Shown here: piece after piece, positions 26,468 through 34,395 of the stretch | How the letters are laid out: every line of letters begins with the position of its first letter | How positions within the stretch are numbered: position 1 is the stretch's first letter | Source: an uncultured Latescibacterota bacterium | Lineage (GTDB): Bacteria > Latescibacterota > UBA2968 > UBA8231 | Assembly (NCBI GenBank): GCA_958295495.1 | Contig: OY282352.1 | Coordinates: 4,348,049 to 4,412,048, forward strand | Direction: 5' to 3' | DNA: 64,000 nucleotides | Program-made: the position numbers and the translations under genes | Notes under the pieces: model-generated | Told to the model about the DNA's origin: nothing | Seen by the model: the letters and a program-made list of their open reading frames with translations, nothing else | Databases searched by the model: none

Positions 26468-27496
26468 ATGGCAGTTAAGACGTGTTTGATGATCGGTGCC
26501 AGCGGCATGGCCGGGGGCTGGATTGAGCGGATGACCCAGCGTCTCGACGACAGAGTCCAGATCGTCGGGCTGGTGGATGTCAACGAGGAAGTGCTTGGGC
26601 AACAAGGGGCCAAGCTCGGCTTGGGGGCCGATCAGCTCTTTGCCGATTGCGAAGAGGCTTGCGCCAAGGTGCCGGCCGATTTTTGCGGCATCGCCACCCC
26701 ACCGCAGTTCCACAGCCCGCAGGCCATCGCCGCGCTAGAAGCGGGAATGCCGGTTATTTGCGAGAAGCCGATTGCCGACACGTTAGCAGCGGCCAAGGCC
26801 ATGGCTGCCAAGGCCGCGGAGACGGGACTGCCGTGCGCGATTATTCAGAATTACCGCTACGCGCCCAACAAGCAGGAGGTGGTGCGGATTCGCGACGAAG
26901 GGCGACTAGGGCGGCTGCAGCACATCTTTGGCCGCTACGCCTGCGACTATCGCAAGTACGAGTCGTGGGGCAAGGCGTGGCGACACGACATGGATTTCAG
27001 CTTGCTCTTTGAGGGCGCGGTGCATCACTTCGATATGATGCGCTTTTTGTCGGGGGGGGATTGCGAGGTATTTCAAGGGTTTGGGTGGAACCCGGCGTGG
27101 TCGAGTTTTAAGCACTATTCGAGCGGGTTTTATCTGATGAGGATGGACAATGGAGTGCATGCGGCATACGAGGGAAATAGTTCGGCTGCCGGGATTACGA
27201 GTTGTTGGCACCGCGAGTACTATCGCCTCGAGTTCGAGGAAGGAACGGTGGAGATAGGAGGGGAAGACGAGGTGCGAATTTATCGAGTGGGGCAGGAGGT
27301 GGAGGTGTATTCGGTGCCGGCTATGGAGTGGGCCGGGCACGACTATTTGTTCAAGGAGTTTGTGGATTGGCTGGAGGGCGGCGAGGCGTCGGCGACGAGG
27401 ATTGAAGATAATTTGCAGAGTTTCGCGTTAGTGATTGCGGCGATGGAGACGACGGTGGATGGGGTGCCCAAGCGAATTGCGGAGTATCTCGAATGA
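26468..27496 (+). CDS. Gfo/Idh/MocA-family oxidoreductase
   Basis: 342 aa. N-terminal Rossmann domain with a slightly unusual MIGASGMAGGWIERM loop, then the family signature VICEKPIADTLAAAKAMA with the conserved Lys-Pro, and NYRYAPNK in the following strand. In the C-terminal substrate domain EGAVHHFDMMRFLSGGD gives the H-x2-D pattern. NAD(P)-dependent oxidation or isomerisation of a sugar, inositol or sugar acid is the family role. It lies 32 bases after the secreted-protein pair and may share a transcript with them. Confidence 0.87.
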   Translation: MAVKTCLMIGASGMAGGWIERMTQRLDDRVQIVGLVDVNEEVLGQQGAKLGLGADQLFADCEEACAKVPADFCGIATPPQFHSPQAIAALEAGMPVICEKPIADTLAAAKAMAAKAAETGLPCAIIQNYRYAPNKQEVVRIRDEGRLGRLQHIFGRYACDYRKYESWGKAWRHDMDFSLLFEGAVHHFDMMRFLSGGDCEVFQGFGWNPAWSSFKHYSSGFYLMRMDNGVHAAYEGNSSAAGITSCWHREYYRLEFEEGTVEIGGEDEVRIYRVGQEVEVYSVPAMEWAGHDYLFKEFVDWLEGGEASATRIEDNLQSFALVIAAMETTVDGVPKRIAEYLE

Positions 27497-27594
27497 GGTG
27501 CTAAAGTGGCGTGGTGCGGCGGGAAGCTCTCCTAGTACAACGCGGACGCCGCTTGCTGATTCGGTAGCGCATAGCTAGCCCCCTCAAGTCGTTC

Positions 27595-27870
27595 TTAGGC
27601 ATTCTTGATAGGCCAACTGACAATGTCTATCCCGGCGCCTTGCGCCCAATCTAATTCACGTCTGACCCACTTTGAATTTCGCGAATTTGGCGAATCAAAA
27701 AGAAGTACGCACGAGGATTCGCGAAGGGCTTGGCGAATTTGATCTTCCAAGGGTGCATCCAGATCGAGATGCTCAGAATCAACCCACACATCGCAGCCCA
27801 CATACGTCAATTGCCTTTTCAGGTAATGGACTATTTCTGCGTCAGCCCAAGAGTAACAGATGAATATCAT
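27595..27870 (-). CDS. Minimal TIR-domain protein
   Basis: 91 aa, a TIR domain with almost nothing else: FICYSWADAEIVHYLKRQL (strand A and helix A), GCDVWVDSEHLDLDAPLEDQ (BB loop region), CVLLFDSPNSRNSKWVRREL, with Glu72 in the W-V-x2-E-L motif as the predicted NADase glutamate, and GIDIVSWPI. The start ATG overlaps the stop of the upstream membrane-protein gene by four bases (ATGA), so the two are translationally coupled. Such a short TIR needs a partner for control, and the membrane protein is the obvious candidate. Defence role inferred. Confidence 0.8.
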   Translation of the reverse strand: MIFICYSWADAEIVHYLKRQLTYVGCDVWVDSEHLDLDAPLEDQIRQALRESSCVLLFDSPNSRNSKWVRRELDWAQGAGIDIVSWPIKNA

Positions 27871-28451
27871 GCGTTGCCATCTTTTGTTTGAGCATCTCTG
27901 TGAACTAAGTGATAACCGTCTCCCCCTTCCTCGCTAACGATCGCGGCATCTGGCACATAGGTTAAGGCTTCTGCTAGATTCCAAGCACCTTGCGGAGTCA
28001 GGAACTTCGTCGACATTTGGACAACACAGCCGCGACCAACATTCATAGCCTTTGTACTTCTAGCCCAAGTCCCACCATCCACTTTGAAAAGGAGCTTGAG
28101 TTGGTCGGGTTTGCCAACTATTTCTACTGCGCCTTTTACATCTTTTGTCTCTTTCACAATTGAGATAGGCCCTCCCCTAAGAGCCTCGACATACTGTTGT
28201 ACATCTACGTTGGCGTATTCGCTCGGCGGGTAGAACGTCCAAGGTCTGGACCAAAGCAGGACGAAGAACATGCCTGCTACGAGGACGGCGAAGATTATCA
28301 CAAACGAGACGAGTGCAACTTGGATGTTTCCCGTCGTCTGAGTGACAGCGACCCCCGAGACGACTTCGGTGAGAGACAAGAAGAGAGAAATGACCCAAAG
28401 CGGAGTCATCTTGGTATGCGGCTTTGTCCCTGTAACTGAGTTCGTAGTCAT
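27867..28451 (-). CDS. Two-helix membrane protein coupled to a TIR gene
   Basis: 194 aa. Two membrane helices near the N-terminus (about 16-38, LWVISLFLSLTEVVSGVAV; about 45-67, VALVSFVIIFAVLVAGMFF) are followed by a cytoplasmic ~125-residue domain of mixed strands (VEIVGKPDQLKLLFKVDGG, then VVQMSTKFLTPQGAWNLAEA) with no recognised family. RBS AAGAGGA precedes the ATG. A minus-strand TTGACA (28564-28569) with TATTCT 15 bases on is a weak promoter candidate. Topology plus TIR coupling suggests a membrane sensor or pore regulated with the NADase. Confidence 0.7.
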   Translation of the reverse strand: MTTNSVTGTKPHTKMTPLWVISLFLSLTEVVSGVAVTQTTGNIQVALVSFVIIFAVLVAGMFFVLLWSRPWTFYPPSEYANVDVQQYVEALRGGPISIVKETKDVKGAVEIVGKPDQLKLLFKVDGGTWARSTKAMNVGRGCVVQMSTKFLTPQGAWNLAEALTYVPDAAIVSEEGGDGYHLVHRDAQTKDGNA

Positions 28452-28478
28452 GTTTCATCCTCTTTTTACCGCAGTAAC

Positions 28479-28496
28479 AGGGTTACCGGTTACCCT
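28479..28496. promoter_or_regulatory. Near-perfect palindrome upstream of the membrane protein/TIR unit
   Basis: AGGGTTACCGGTTACCCT equals its reverse complement except at one base pair in each arm. It lies 28 bases before the start codon, downstream of the weak promoter candidate, where a repressor or an RNA hairpin could limit expression. Confidence 0.4.
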
Positions 28497-28601
28497 AGGG
28501 CGTCTCTGGGTCCAAAAATCGGGCCCTGTTGAGACTTTTTAGAGAATATATCTCACTCTACGATGTCAACTTGGCGGCGTTGGATGCTATAAGTGCCTGT
28601 C

Positions 28602-29042
28602 CTAGCCGTCACTGCCGCCGCGCAGCAGGAACATCCCCATTGCGCCGGTAAGCAGCGGCAGCATGGCGTCGATGAGAATCCACACGAGGGAGATTGTATC
28701 CCCTCCCGCTGCGGTGAATGTGGGACTGAGCGTGATGAAATAGTTCCAGAAGAACAGGATGCCCACGAACAGGAAGCCGTAGAACTGGGCGTTGGCGGCA
28801 ACAAACTCGCGCGTCACCACTGCGCTGCCGCCCTCGCTATCGGCAGCTTTCTTGCGGCAGTAGCCGAATATCACGCCCAACGCGATGGCCAACGCCATCA
28901 ATGGGTTCAAGATGTCCCAAAACGGGCTGTACGGCTGCCCTTCGCCGGAGACGTGATAGAGCGGTTCGACTGCGGTGTGGACTGCGACCGCAATCGCCAC
29001 CAAGACGAGAAATATACCACTGAGTTGCTTGAGCGTATCCAT
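28602..29042 (-). CDS. Four-helix membrane protein of unknown function
   Basis: 146 aa with about four hydrophobic segments: GIFLVLVAIAVAVHTAV, NPLMALAIALGVIFGY, QFYGFLFVGILFFWNYFITL and LVWILIDAMLPLLTGAMGMF. A short charged loop (RKKAADSEGG) separates helices 2 and 3. No conserved catalytic pattern is visible and no family is recognised; similar small proteins are common as uncharacterised inner-membrane proteins. It has its own ribosome-binding site (GGAGAG) and lies downstream of the three-gene ATP-grasp operon, with a 50-base gap. Confidence 0.7.
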   Translation of the reverse strand: MDTLKQLSGIFLVLVAIAVAVHTAVEPLYHVSGEGQPYSPFWDILNPLMALAIALGVIFGYCRKKAADSEGGSAVVTREFVAANAQFYGFLFVGILFFWNYFITLSPTFTAAGGDTISLVWILIDAMLPLLTGAMGMFLLRGGSDG

Positions 29043-29092
29043 AATTCTCTCCTTATATGAGATGGTTGATTTCCCTCAAGTTAAAATCTGTG

Positions 29093-29968
29093 CTATGGTG
29101 ATGCAATAGGGAAGGAGCGCATCCGCACCTTGACTTCGAGGCGGGTTTCTCCGCCGCCTTGGAGGACGCCGCGCGTCGGCGACACGTCTCGATAGTCGCG
29201 CCCTACCGCGATGCACACATTTCCCGTGCCGGTGAGGCTCTGGTTGGTCGGATCGAAGCCGATCCAGCCAAGCTCTGGCAGCCGGCATTCGACCCAGGCG
29301 TGCGTGGCGTTGCTCAATGGCTGCTCGCCGGCTTGAGCTGGGTGCAGGTAGCCCGAGACATAGCGGGCGGGGATGCCCCAAGAGCGTGCGATGGAGAGCA
29401 TAAGGTGCGTGTAGTCCTGGCAGACCCCCCGACCCGTCTCGAGGATGTGCTCAACCGGGGATTCCGCCGAGGTGCTGCCCGGGATGTAGTGCAAGCAGTG
29501 GTGGAGCGTGTGCGACAGTTGCAGCAGGCTTTCGAGCGGGTCGTCCATAGGCGCGATGCGATGCCGCTCGACAAACGCGGCGAGCGCGGGCGAGGGGCGC
29601 ACCAGGGCACTCGGGTGCGTGAAATCCCAATCGGCGAAGGAACTCCCGCGGGAGCAGAGTGCCTCCCAAGCACCGGCGGACAAGCGCCTTGGGAGCGGCG
29701 GCGTGGGCATCGCCTCGACCGTAGAGCGGGTCGTGATCTCCAAAATTTGGTGCGCTTGGTGGAGGTCGAGGAGATGTCGCGCGTTGCCAAAACAATCCGT
29801 CTCGCGGTTTAGGCAGGCCGGAGGTCGCGTCTCAATCTCGAAGTCGAGGAGCCGCTGCCCTTGGTCCTGGCGCGGCTCCAGACAGAGGAGCATCACGCAC
29901 TGCTGTACTGGGGCGGTGTAGCAGTAGCGAGAGATGTGTTCGATCTCGTAACGGATGGCTCTGGTCAT
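29093..29968 (-). CDS. Transglutaminase-like cysteine peptidase family protein
   Basis: 291 aa from the ATG at 29968. The N-terminal domain (IRYEIEHISRYCYTAPVQQC) is the bacterial transglutaminase-like N-terminal fold. The catalytic triad is visible as Cys in GRGVCQDYTH, His in NATHAWVE and Asp in GWIGFDPTNQS. The operon ATP-grasp / alpha-E / transglutaminase is widespread and thought to make or cleave a peptide-like product, the ATP-grasp forming an amide and this enzyme acting as amidase or transferase. The start lies four bases after the alpha-E stop. Confidence 0.9.
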   Translation of the reverse strand: MTRAIRYEIEHISRYCYTAPVQQCVMLLCLEPRQDQGQRLLDFEIETRPPACLNRETDCFGNARHLLDLHQAHQILEITTRSTVEAMPTPPLPRRLSAGAWEALCSRGSSFADWDFTHPSALVRPSPALAAFVERHRIAPMDDPLESLLQLSHTLHHCLHYIPGSTSAESPVEHILETGRGVCQDYTHLMLSIARSWGIPARYVSGYLHPAQAGEQPLSNATHAWVECRLPELGWIGFDPTNQSLTGTGNVCIAVGRDYRDVSPTRGVLQGGGETRLEVKVRMRSFPIASP

Positions 29969-29972
29969 GGCG

Positions 29973-30941
29973 TCAGTGTACCGGGGAGTCCTCAATGGCG
30001 TAAGCGATGTACGCCGCGGTCACGAGTTTGTGGAGCTTCCGGCAGTGCTCGCCCACCTGCACGAGGAGCACTTCGCGGTCGCCCCGGTCCGGCCATTCGT
30101 AGCGGATCAGGGCGCACAGCCGGCCAGCGAGCCGCTCGGCCGCGGCCCCCGCACGCGCGTTAGGGCTCGCACCGCTGGCGGCTAGTTCCGACGCCAGCGC
30201 GTCGAGTACGCGGCACAGCGAGCCGGGCAGCAGGGGATCGGTGACGAGCAGGTCCAGCACTTGGTCCGGCTGGATCTCGACGCTGTAGCTGCGTTTGTAG
30301 GCGTCGAATGCTTGGCATGAACGCAACAGGCTCGTCCAGTCCGTGTCCGAGGTTTCGCCCTGTGCGCGACCGGCGGCGAGCTGAGCGAGGAGCAAGGCGA
30401 CCAGCAGTTGGGCGCGCTCGATGAACCGTCCGAGTCGCATGAAGCGCCAGCCCTCGTCGCGGTACATGGTTGCTTCGGCCACCCCGGTGAAGGTGTTGAT
30501 CTCCCGCGCGGTCTCCGCGTAGAAACTTTCCGGGGAGACCTTCCAGATATCCTCGATGTCGAGCTCGCAGATCCGCAGCCAAGCCAAGTTCAGGCAGGTC
30601 CACATTTCGGCGCTGATGCAGTGGCGCACTTGGCGGGCGTTCTCGCGGCCGAGGGCGAAGCAGTTTCGGATCGAATCGGGATTGTCGCGCTCAAACGTGA
30701 GATCGCCGGCTAGGGTGTAGGAATCGGCCAAGGTGTAGTCGTCGCTTTCGTCGGACTCGAGCTTGCCCCCGGGCGGCTGCCGGCTCAGACCGGCGTAGAG
30801 CCGGCTCCAGCCTAAGTGAATCTCAGAGAGCGGCCGGTCCACCAAAGCCTCCACCTGCAACTGCAGCAAGCGGCAAAGGTGCTCTGCCCGCTCGAGGTAG
30901 CGGCCCAGCCAATAGAGGCTCTGTGCGCTGCGCGAGAGCAT
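29973..30941 (-). CDS. Alpha-E domain protein (DUF403)
   Basis: 322 aa from the ATG at 30941. MLSRSAQSLYWLGRYLERAE is the diagnostic N-terminus of the alpha-E helical family, and EMWTCLNLAW, RFIERAQLLVALLLAQLA and a long helical C-terminus continue the pattern. No catalytic residues are known; the protein is regarded as a partner of the preceding circularly permuted ATP-grasp enzyme. The gap to the ATP-grasp stop codon is five bases. Confidence 0.9.
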   Translation of the reverse strand: MLSRSAQSLYWLGRYLERAEHLCRLLQLQVEALVDRPLSEIHLGWSRLYAGLSRQPPGGKLESDESDDYTLADSYTLAGDLTFERDNPDSIRNCFALGRENARQVRHCISAEMWTCLNLAWLRICELDIEDIWKVSPESFYAETAREINTFTGVAEATMYRDEGWRFMRLGRFIERAQLLVALLLAQLAAGRAQGETSDTDWTSLLRSCQAFDAYKRSYSVEIQPDQVLDLLVTDPLLPGSLCRVLDALASELAASGASPNARAGAAAERLAGRLCALIRYEWPDRGDREVLLVQVGEHCRKLHKLVTAAYIAYAIEDSPVH

Positions 30942-30946
30942 TGGGT

Positions 30947-32380
30947 TCAGTCGTCCAGTACCCAAAGATCCTTGCCGCCCCCACCTTGGCTGGAGTTGAC
31001 GACCAAGCTGCCCCGGCGCAAGGCCACGCGGCAGAACGCCCCGGGCACGATGCGAGTCTGGCGGCCGTGGAGCACGAAGGGACGCAGATCAACGTGGCGC
31101 GGTTCGAAGCGGCCTTCAATCAGGCAGGGCGCACGGGAGAGCGCTAGGGTCGGTTGCGCGATGAAGTCGGCCGGGTCGGCGCGGACCTGCTTGGCGTACT
31201 CAGCGCGCTCCGCGGGCGTGGCGTGGGGGCCGATCAACATGCCGTAGCCCCCGGACTCACCCACTCGCTTGACCACCAAATTTTCTAGGTTGTCGAGGGT
31301 GTACTCTAGATCCTCTGGCCGGCGGCAGAGGTGGGTCTCGACGTTGGGCAGAAGCGGCTCTTCCCCCAAATAATAGCGGATCATGTCGGGCACGTAGGCG
31401 TACATGCTCTTGTCGTCGGCGACCCCCGTGCCGGGCGCGTTGGCCAAGGCCACGTTGCCGAGTTTGTAGGCGTGCAGCAGCCCGGGCACCCCGAGCAGGG
31501 AGTCTGGGCGGAAGACGAGGGGGTCGATGAAGTCGTCGTCCACCCGGCGGTAGATCACATCTACGCGCCGCAGCCCCTTTGTGGTGCGCATGTAAACGAA
31601 GCCGTCGTTGACCAGCAGGTCGCGCCCTTCCACGAGCTCTGCGCCGATCTCATGCGCGAGGAATATGTGCTCGTAAAAGGCCGAGTTATAGACTCCGGGC
31701 GTGAGCAGGACGATGCAAGGGTCGGTGCGTCCACCGGGGGCGAGGTCGCGCAGGGTCTCGAGCAGCACCTGTCCGTAGTGCTCCACCTCCCGCACTCGGC
31801 AGCTCCGGTAGAGGCGGCGCAAGCTAGTCTTTACCACCTTGCGGTTGGCGATCATATAGGACACACCCGAGGGCACCCGCAGGTTGTCTTCAAGCACTAG
31901 GAAGCCGTCATGGGTGCGCACCAAGTCGGTGCCGCAGACGGCGACATAGGTGCCGTGGGGGACAAAAACGCCGCGCATCTCAAGGCGGTACTGGGGACAG
32001 CCGCGCACCACATCGGCCGGAATCACGCCATCGGCGATGATGCGGGCCTTGTTGTACACGTCCTCTAGGAAGCGGTTCAGAGCACCGATGCGCTGGGTCA
32101 GGCCGCTTTCGAGATGCCGCCACTCGGCACCCGAAAGGATTCGGGGTACGCAATTGATGGGAATGATGCGCTCATCTGCCTCGTCGTCCCCATAGACGGT
32201 GAAGGTGATGCCTTCGGTGGAGAAGGAGTGCGTTACCCGCTCTTGGATCGCGCCGAGCTCGTCGGCGGAGAACCGACGCAGGGCGTCGTATAGCGCACGG
32301 CAGTATTCGCGGGGTGTGCCGTCGGGCCGGAACATTTCATCGTAGATCGTGGCGTCGAGATCGTAGGCGTCGAAGTGCAT
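30947..32380 (-). CDS. Circularly permuted ATP-grasp protein (DUF404/DUF407)
   Basis: 477 aa, the usual length. Opens YDEMFRPDGTPREYCRALYD, the family signature. Later VPHGTYVAVCGTDLVRTHDG, FLVLEDNLRVPSGVSYMI (the strand with acidic metal ligands), LVNDGFVYMRTTKGLRRVDV, YRRVDDDFIDPLVF and VVKRVGESGGYGMLIGP (ATP-binding region). The family is predicted to form an amide or peptide bond with ATP. It is first in the three-gene operon with alpha-E and transglutaminase genes, an arrangement found across many phyla. Confidence 0.92.
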   Translation of the reverse strand: MHFDAYDLDATIYDEMFRPDGTPREYCRALYDALRRFSADELGAIQERVTHSFSTEGITFTVYGDDEADERIIPINCVPRILSGAEWRHLESGLTQRIGALNRFLEDVYNKARIIADGVIPADVVRGCPQYRLEMRGVFVPHGTYVAVCGTDLVRTHDGFLVLEDNLRVPSGVSYMIANRKVVKTSLRRLYRSCRVREVEHYGQVLLETLRDLAPGGRTDPCIVLLTPGVYNSAFYEHIFLAHEIGAELVEGRDLLVNDGFVYMRTTKGLRRVDVIYRRVDDDFIDPLVFRPDSLLGVPGLLHAYKLGNVALANAPGTGVADDKSMYAYVPDMIRYYLGEEPLLPNVETHLCRRPEDLEYTLDNLENLVVKRVGESGGYGMLIGPHATPAERAEYAKQVRADPADFIAQPTLALSRAPCLIEGRFEPRHVDLRPFVLHGRQTRIVPGAFCRVALRRGSLVVNSSQGGGGKDLWVLDD

Positions 32381-32485
32381 GGAACGACTCGCCGATCGAG
32401 GGCCTTGTGGGCCGAGGTGGGTTGGCGCGGGTACGGCCGGAGGAACTTAACAAATATATACTATTTCAAAAAAAACTGGTAAATG

Positions 32486-32590
32486 CTATTTGGCGAGGCG
32501 CAGCTTGCGCCCGTGGACGACCGGCCCGGCCAGATATGCGCCGCTGGCGTCGGTTTCGACGTGGGTGATTTCAAGCTCAGACCAAGTGTG
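32486..32590 (-). pseudogene. Unidentified C-terminal gene fragment
   Basis: A 34-residue minus-strand tail, HTWSELEITHVETDASGAYL then AGPVVHGRKLRLAK, ends in a proper stop at 32486. It reads like the end of a soluble protein, but its upstream part is lost in the 3' end of the NYN gene. No family recognised. Confidence 0.25.
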
Positions 32591-32647
32591 AATGCCGGCC
32601 ACGGGCCGGCTTTCCTTGGCGTTGGGTGAGGTAGCTTTGGCTTTTGG

Positions 32648-33301
32648 CTAAACGCGGATTGCTGCGGGGCCTCGCCAGAAGCGCCTAGCGCGGATCGCGC
32701 TCGAGGTCGAGCGGCACTGCGTAGCGCGGATCGGCGACCGGCCGGCCGGTCGCCGATCCTCCAGAAAGGTGATGCTCTCGTAGTAGTCATCCAGTGCGAT
32801 AAACCGGCCCACGTTTTCAGCCCATTCCCGCATGCGCCGATTGCAACTGTGACGCCACGACAGCACTTCAATGCGCCAGCCTTTGCCGTGCATGCGTTCT
32901 AGGTCGGCGTGAAAGCCGACGCCATCGGCAAAACCGCTGCCGTCTCCGGTCAGCAGCACTGCGATGCCGGGGTCGCCGTTGTAGTCAACAGTGTCGCGGA
33001 GCATCTGGGTTTGCAAGAGTTGGTCCACGCCCTGCTCGCCGCCTTGCACCCGGCCGCGCTCCAACAATTCAATGGTAACGCCCTCGTTTTCGAGGCGATT
33101 CCAGACTTGGCGCATCTCCGGGGGAATGGAGCCGACCGCGACCGCGTGTTGCACCGGCCGGTTGGCGCGTGCCAACGCCAGCAGGTTGCGGAAGTGAATG
33201 CGCATCCGCGAGCGCACCTGCTCGCCTTCCCGTTCCGCAGCCGCCTCTTGGGCACTGATGAAGATGTTGGAGGGGTCCCAATAAATAAAAACCTTGGCCA
33301 T
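32648..33301 (-). CDS. NYN-domain (PIN-like) RNase
   Basis: 217 aa. FIYWDPSNIFISAQEAA supplies the first conserved Asp of the NYN (LabA/DUF88, N4BP1-like) nuclease fold. GVDQLLQTQMLRDTVDY gives the second Asp. VLLTGDGSGFADGVGFHADL gives the Asp pair of the active site, in the usual TGDxDF position. RIEVLSWRHSCNRRMREWA and DDYYESITFLED close the domain. NYN proteins are metal-dependent RNases in RNA turnover or defence. The last ~35 residues are Arg-rich and may be an altered tail. It stands alone between the ATP-grasp operon and the divergent sugar operon. Confidence 0.83.
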   Translation of the reverse strand: MAKVFIYWDPSNIFISAQEAAAEREGEQVRSRMRIHFRNLLALARANRPVQHAVAVGSIPPEMRQVWNRLENEGVTIELLERGRVQGGEQGVDQLLQTQMLRDTVDYNGDPGIAVLLTGDGSGFADGVGFHADLERMHGKGWRIEVLSWRHSCNRRMREWAENVGRFIALDDYYESITFLEDRRPAGRSPIRATQCRSTSSAIRARRFWRGPAAIRV

Positions 33302-33435
33302 TACTGCCTGCTGTGCTAGGGGGTTAGAGTACGTTTAACCTACGTCCGCGCCGCCACCCGACGCAACGCGATTCGCTTGACGCGCCAAGTACTCCTCCCT
33401 TAATTCCCCGCCTCATCCAGCTAAAGGAATGCTCT

Positions 33436-34383
33436 ATGCCTGCTCCTCCCCCATGGACGGGTGTGTTTCCCGCGACGCTGTGCTCCTTCCACGCCGACGA
33501 GTCGCTTGACGAAGAAGGGCTGCGGGACTATATCGCCGAATTAGCCGCGGTCGATGGCGTCGATGGCTTGACCTGCAATGGCCATACCGGCGAGATCATG
33601 TCGCTGCGGCCGGCCGAGCGCAATCGGGTGACGCAGCTTGTGGCCGAGACGGTCAAGGCTGCTGGGCGCGCGGTGAAGACGATCTCGGGCGTGTCGGCTG
33701 AAGGCAGCTTGGAGGGCATTGACCACGCACGGGCGGCCAAGGAAGCCGGGGCCGATGCAGTTTTGTTGATGCCGCCGCACCACTGGTTGCGCTTCGGCCG
33801 CTCGAGCCAGACGGCCGTGGGCTTTTTTGAGGATGTGGCTTCGGCCGGGATCGACCTTGTGGTGCATCAGTATCCGGCGTGGACCCAGGCCGGCTATACG
33901 CTCGACGAGATGAAGGCGCTCGTGCAGATTCCCAGAGTCAAGTGCATCAAGATGGGCACCCGCGATATGAGCCGCTGGCTCTACGACTACCAAGAATTGA
34001 AAAAGGTCAACCCCGACGTGCCGATCCTCACCTGCCACGACGAATTTTTGCTGCCCAGCTTGCTGGAGGCGGCCGATGGGGCGCTGGTCGGCTTTGCTGG
34101 TTTTGTGCCGGAGTTGATCGTCGAGTTGGTGCAGCGGGCGTTGGCCGGGGATTTGGCCGGGGCGAAAGAGGTGCAAAAAAAGGTCGAGCCGCTCAACCGC
34201 ATCGTCTATGCTTTTGGCGAGCCGTCGTCGAGCGCCCACCAGCGCATGAAGTGCGCCCGCTGGCTGCTGGGCAAGTTCCCCTCGCCCAAGATGCGGCGGC
34301 CTCTGCCGGACTTGGCACCGGCGGAGATCGCGGGCATTCGGCAGGCGTTAGAGGAGCTTGGCTACGAGTGCGTCCGCAAGTAA
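33436..34383 (+). CDS. Dihydrodipicolinate synthase/N-acetylneuraminate lyase-family aldolase
   Basis: 315 aa. A DapA-type TIM-barrel lyase. GVFPATLCSFHADESLDEEG and GLTCNGHTGEIMSL are the N-terminal signatures. The Schiff-base Lys lies in VKCIKMGTRD and the catalytic Tyr in VVHQYPAWT. The family cleaves 2-keto-3-deoxy sugar acids to pyruvate and an aldehyde, or runs related condensations. First gene of a five-gene plus-strand operon with oxidoreductase, lyase-like, lactonase and aldo/keto reductase genes, so a 2-keto-3-deoxy-sugar-acid aldolase is the best inference. Confidence 0.9.
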   Translation: MPAPPPWTGVFPATLCSFHADESLDEEGLRDYIAELAAVDGVDGLTCNGHTGEIMSLRPAERNRVTQLVAETVKAAGRAVKTISGVSAEGSLEGIDHARAAKEAGADAVLLMPPHHWLRFGRSSQTAVGFFEDVASAGIDLVVHQYPAWTQAGYTLDEMKALVQIPRVKCIKMGTRDMSRWLYDYQELKKVNPDVPILTCHDEFLLPSLLEAADGALVGFAGFVPELIVELVQRALAGDLAGAKEVQKKVEPLNRIVYAFGEPSSSAHQRMKCARWLLGKFPSPKMRRPLPDLAPAEIAGIRQALEELGYECVRK

Positions 34384-34395
34384 AAGAGAACTGTC

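Noticed and set aside
28481..28497. GGTTACC direct repeats as the start of a CRISPR or iteron array
   Set aside because: Only two adjacent 7-base units, better explained by the palindrome.
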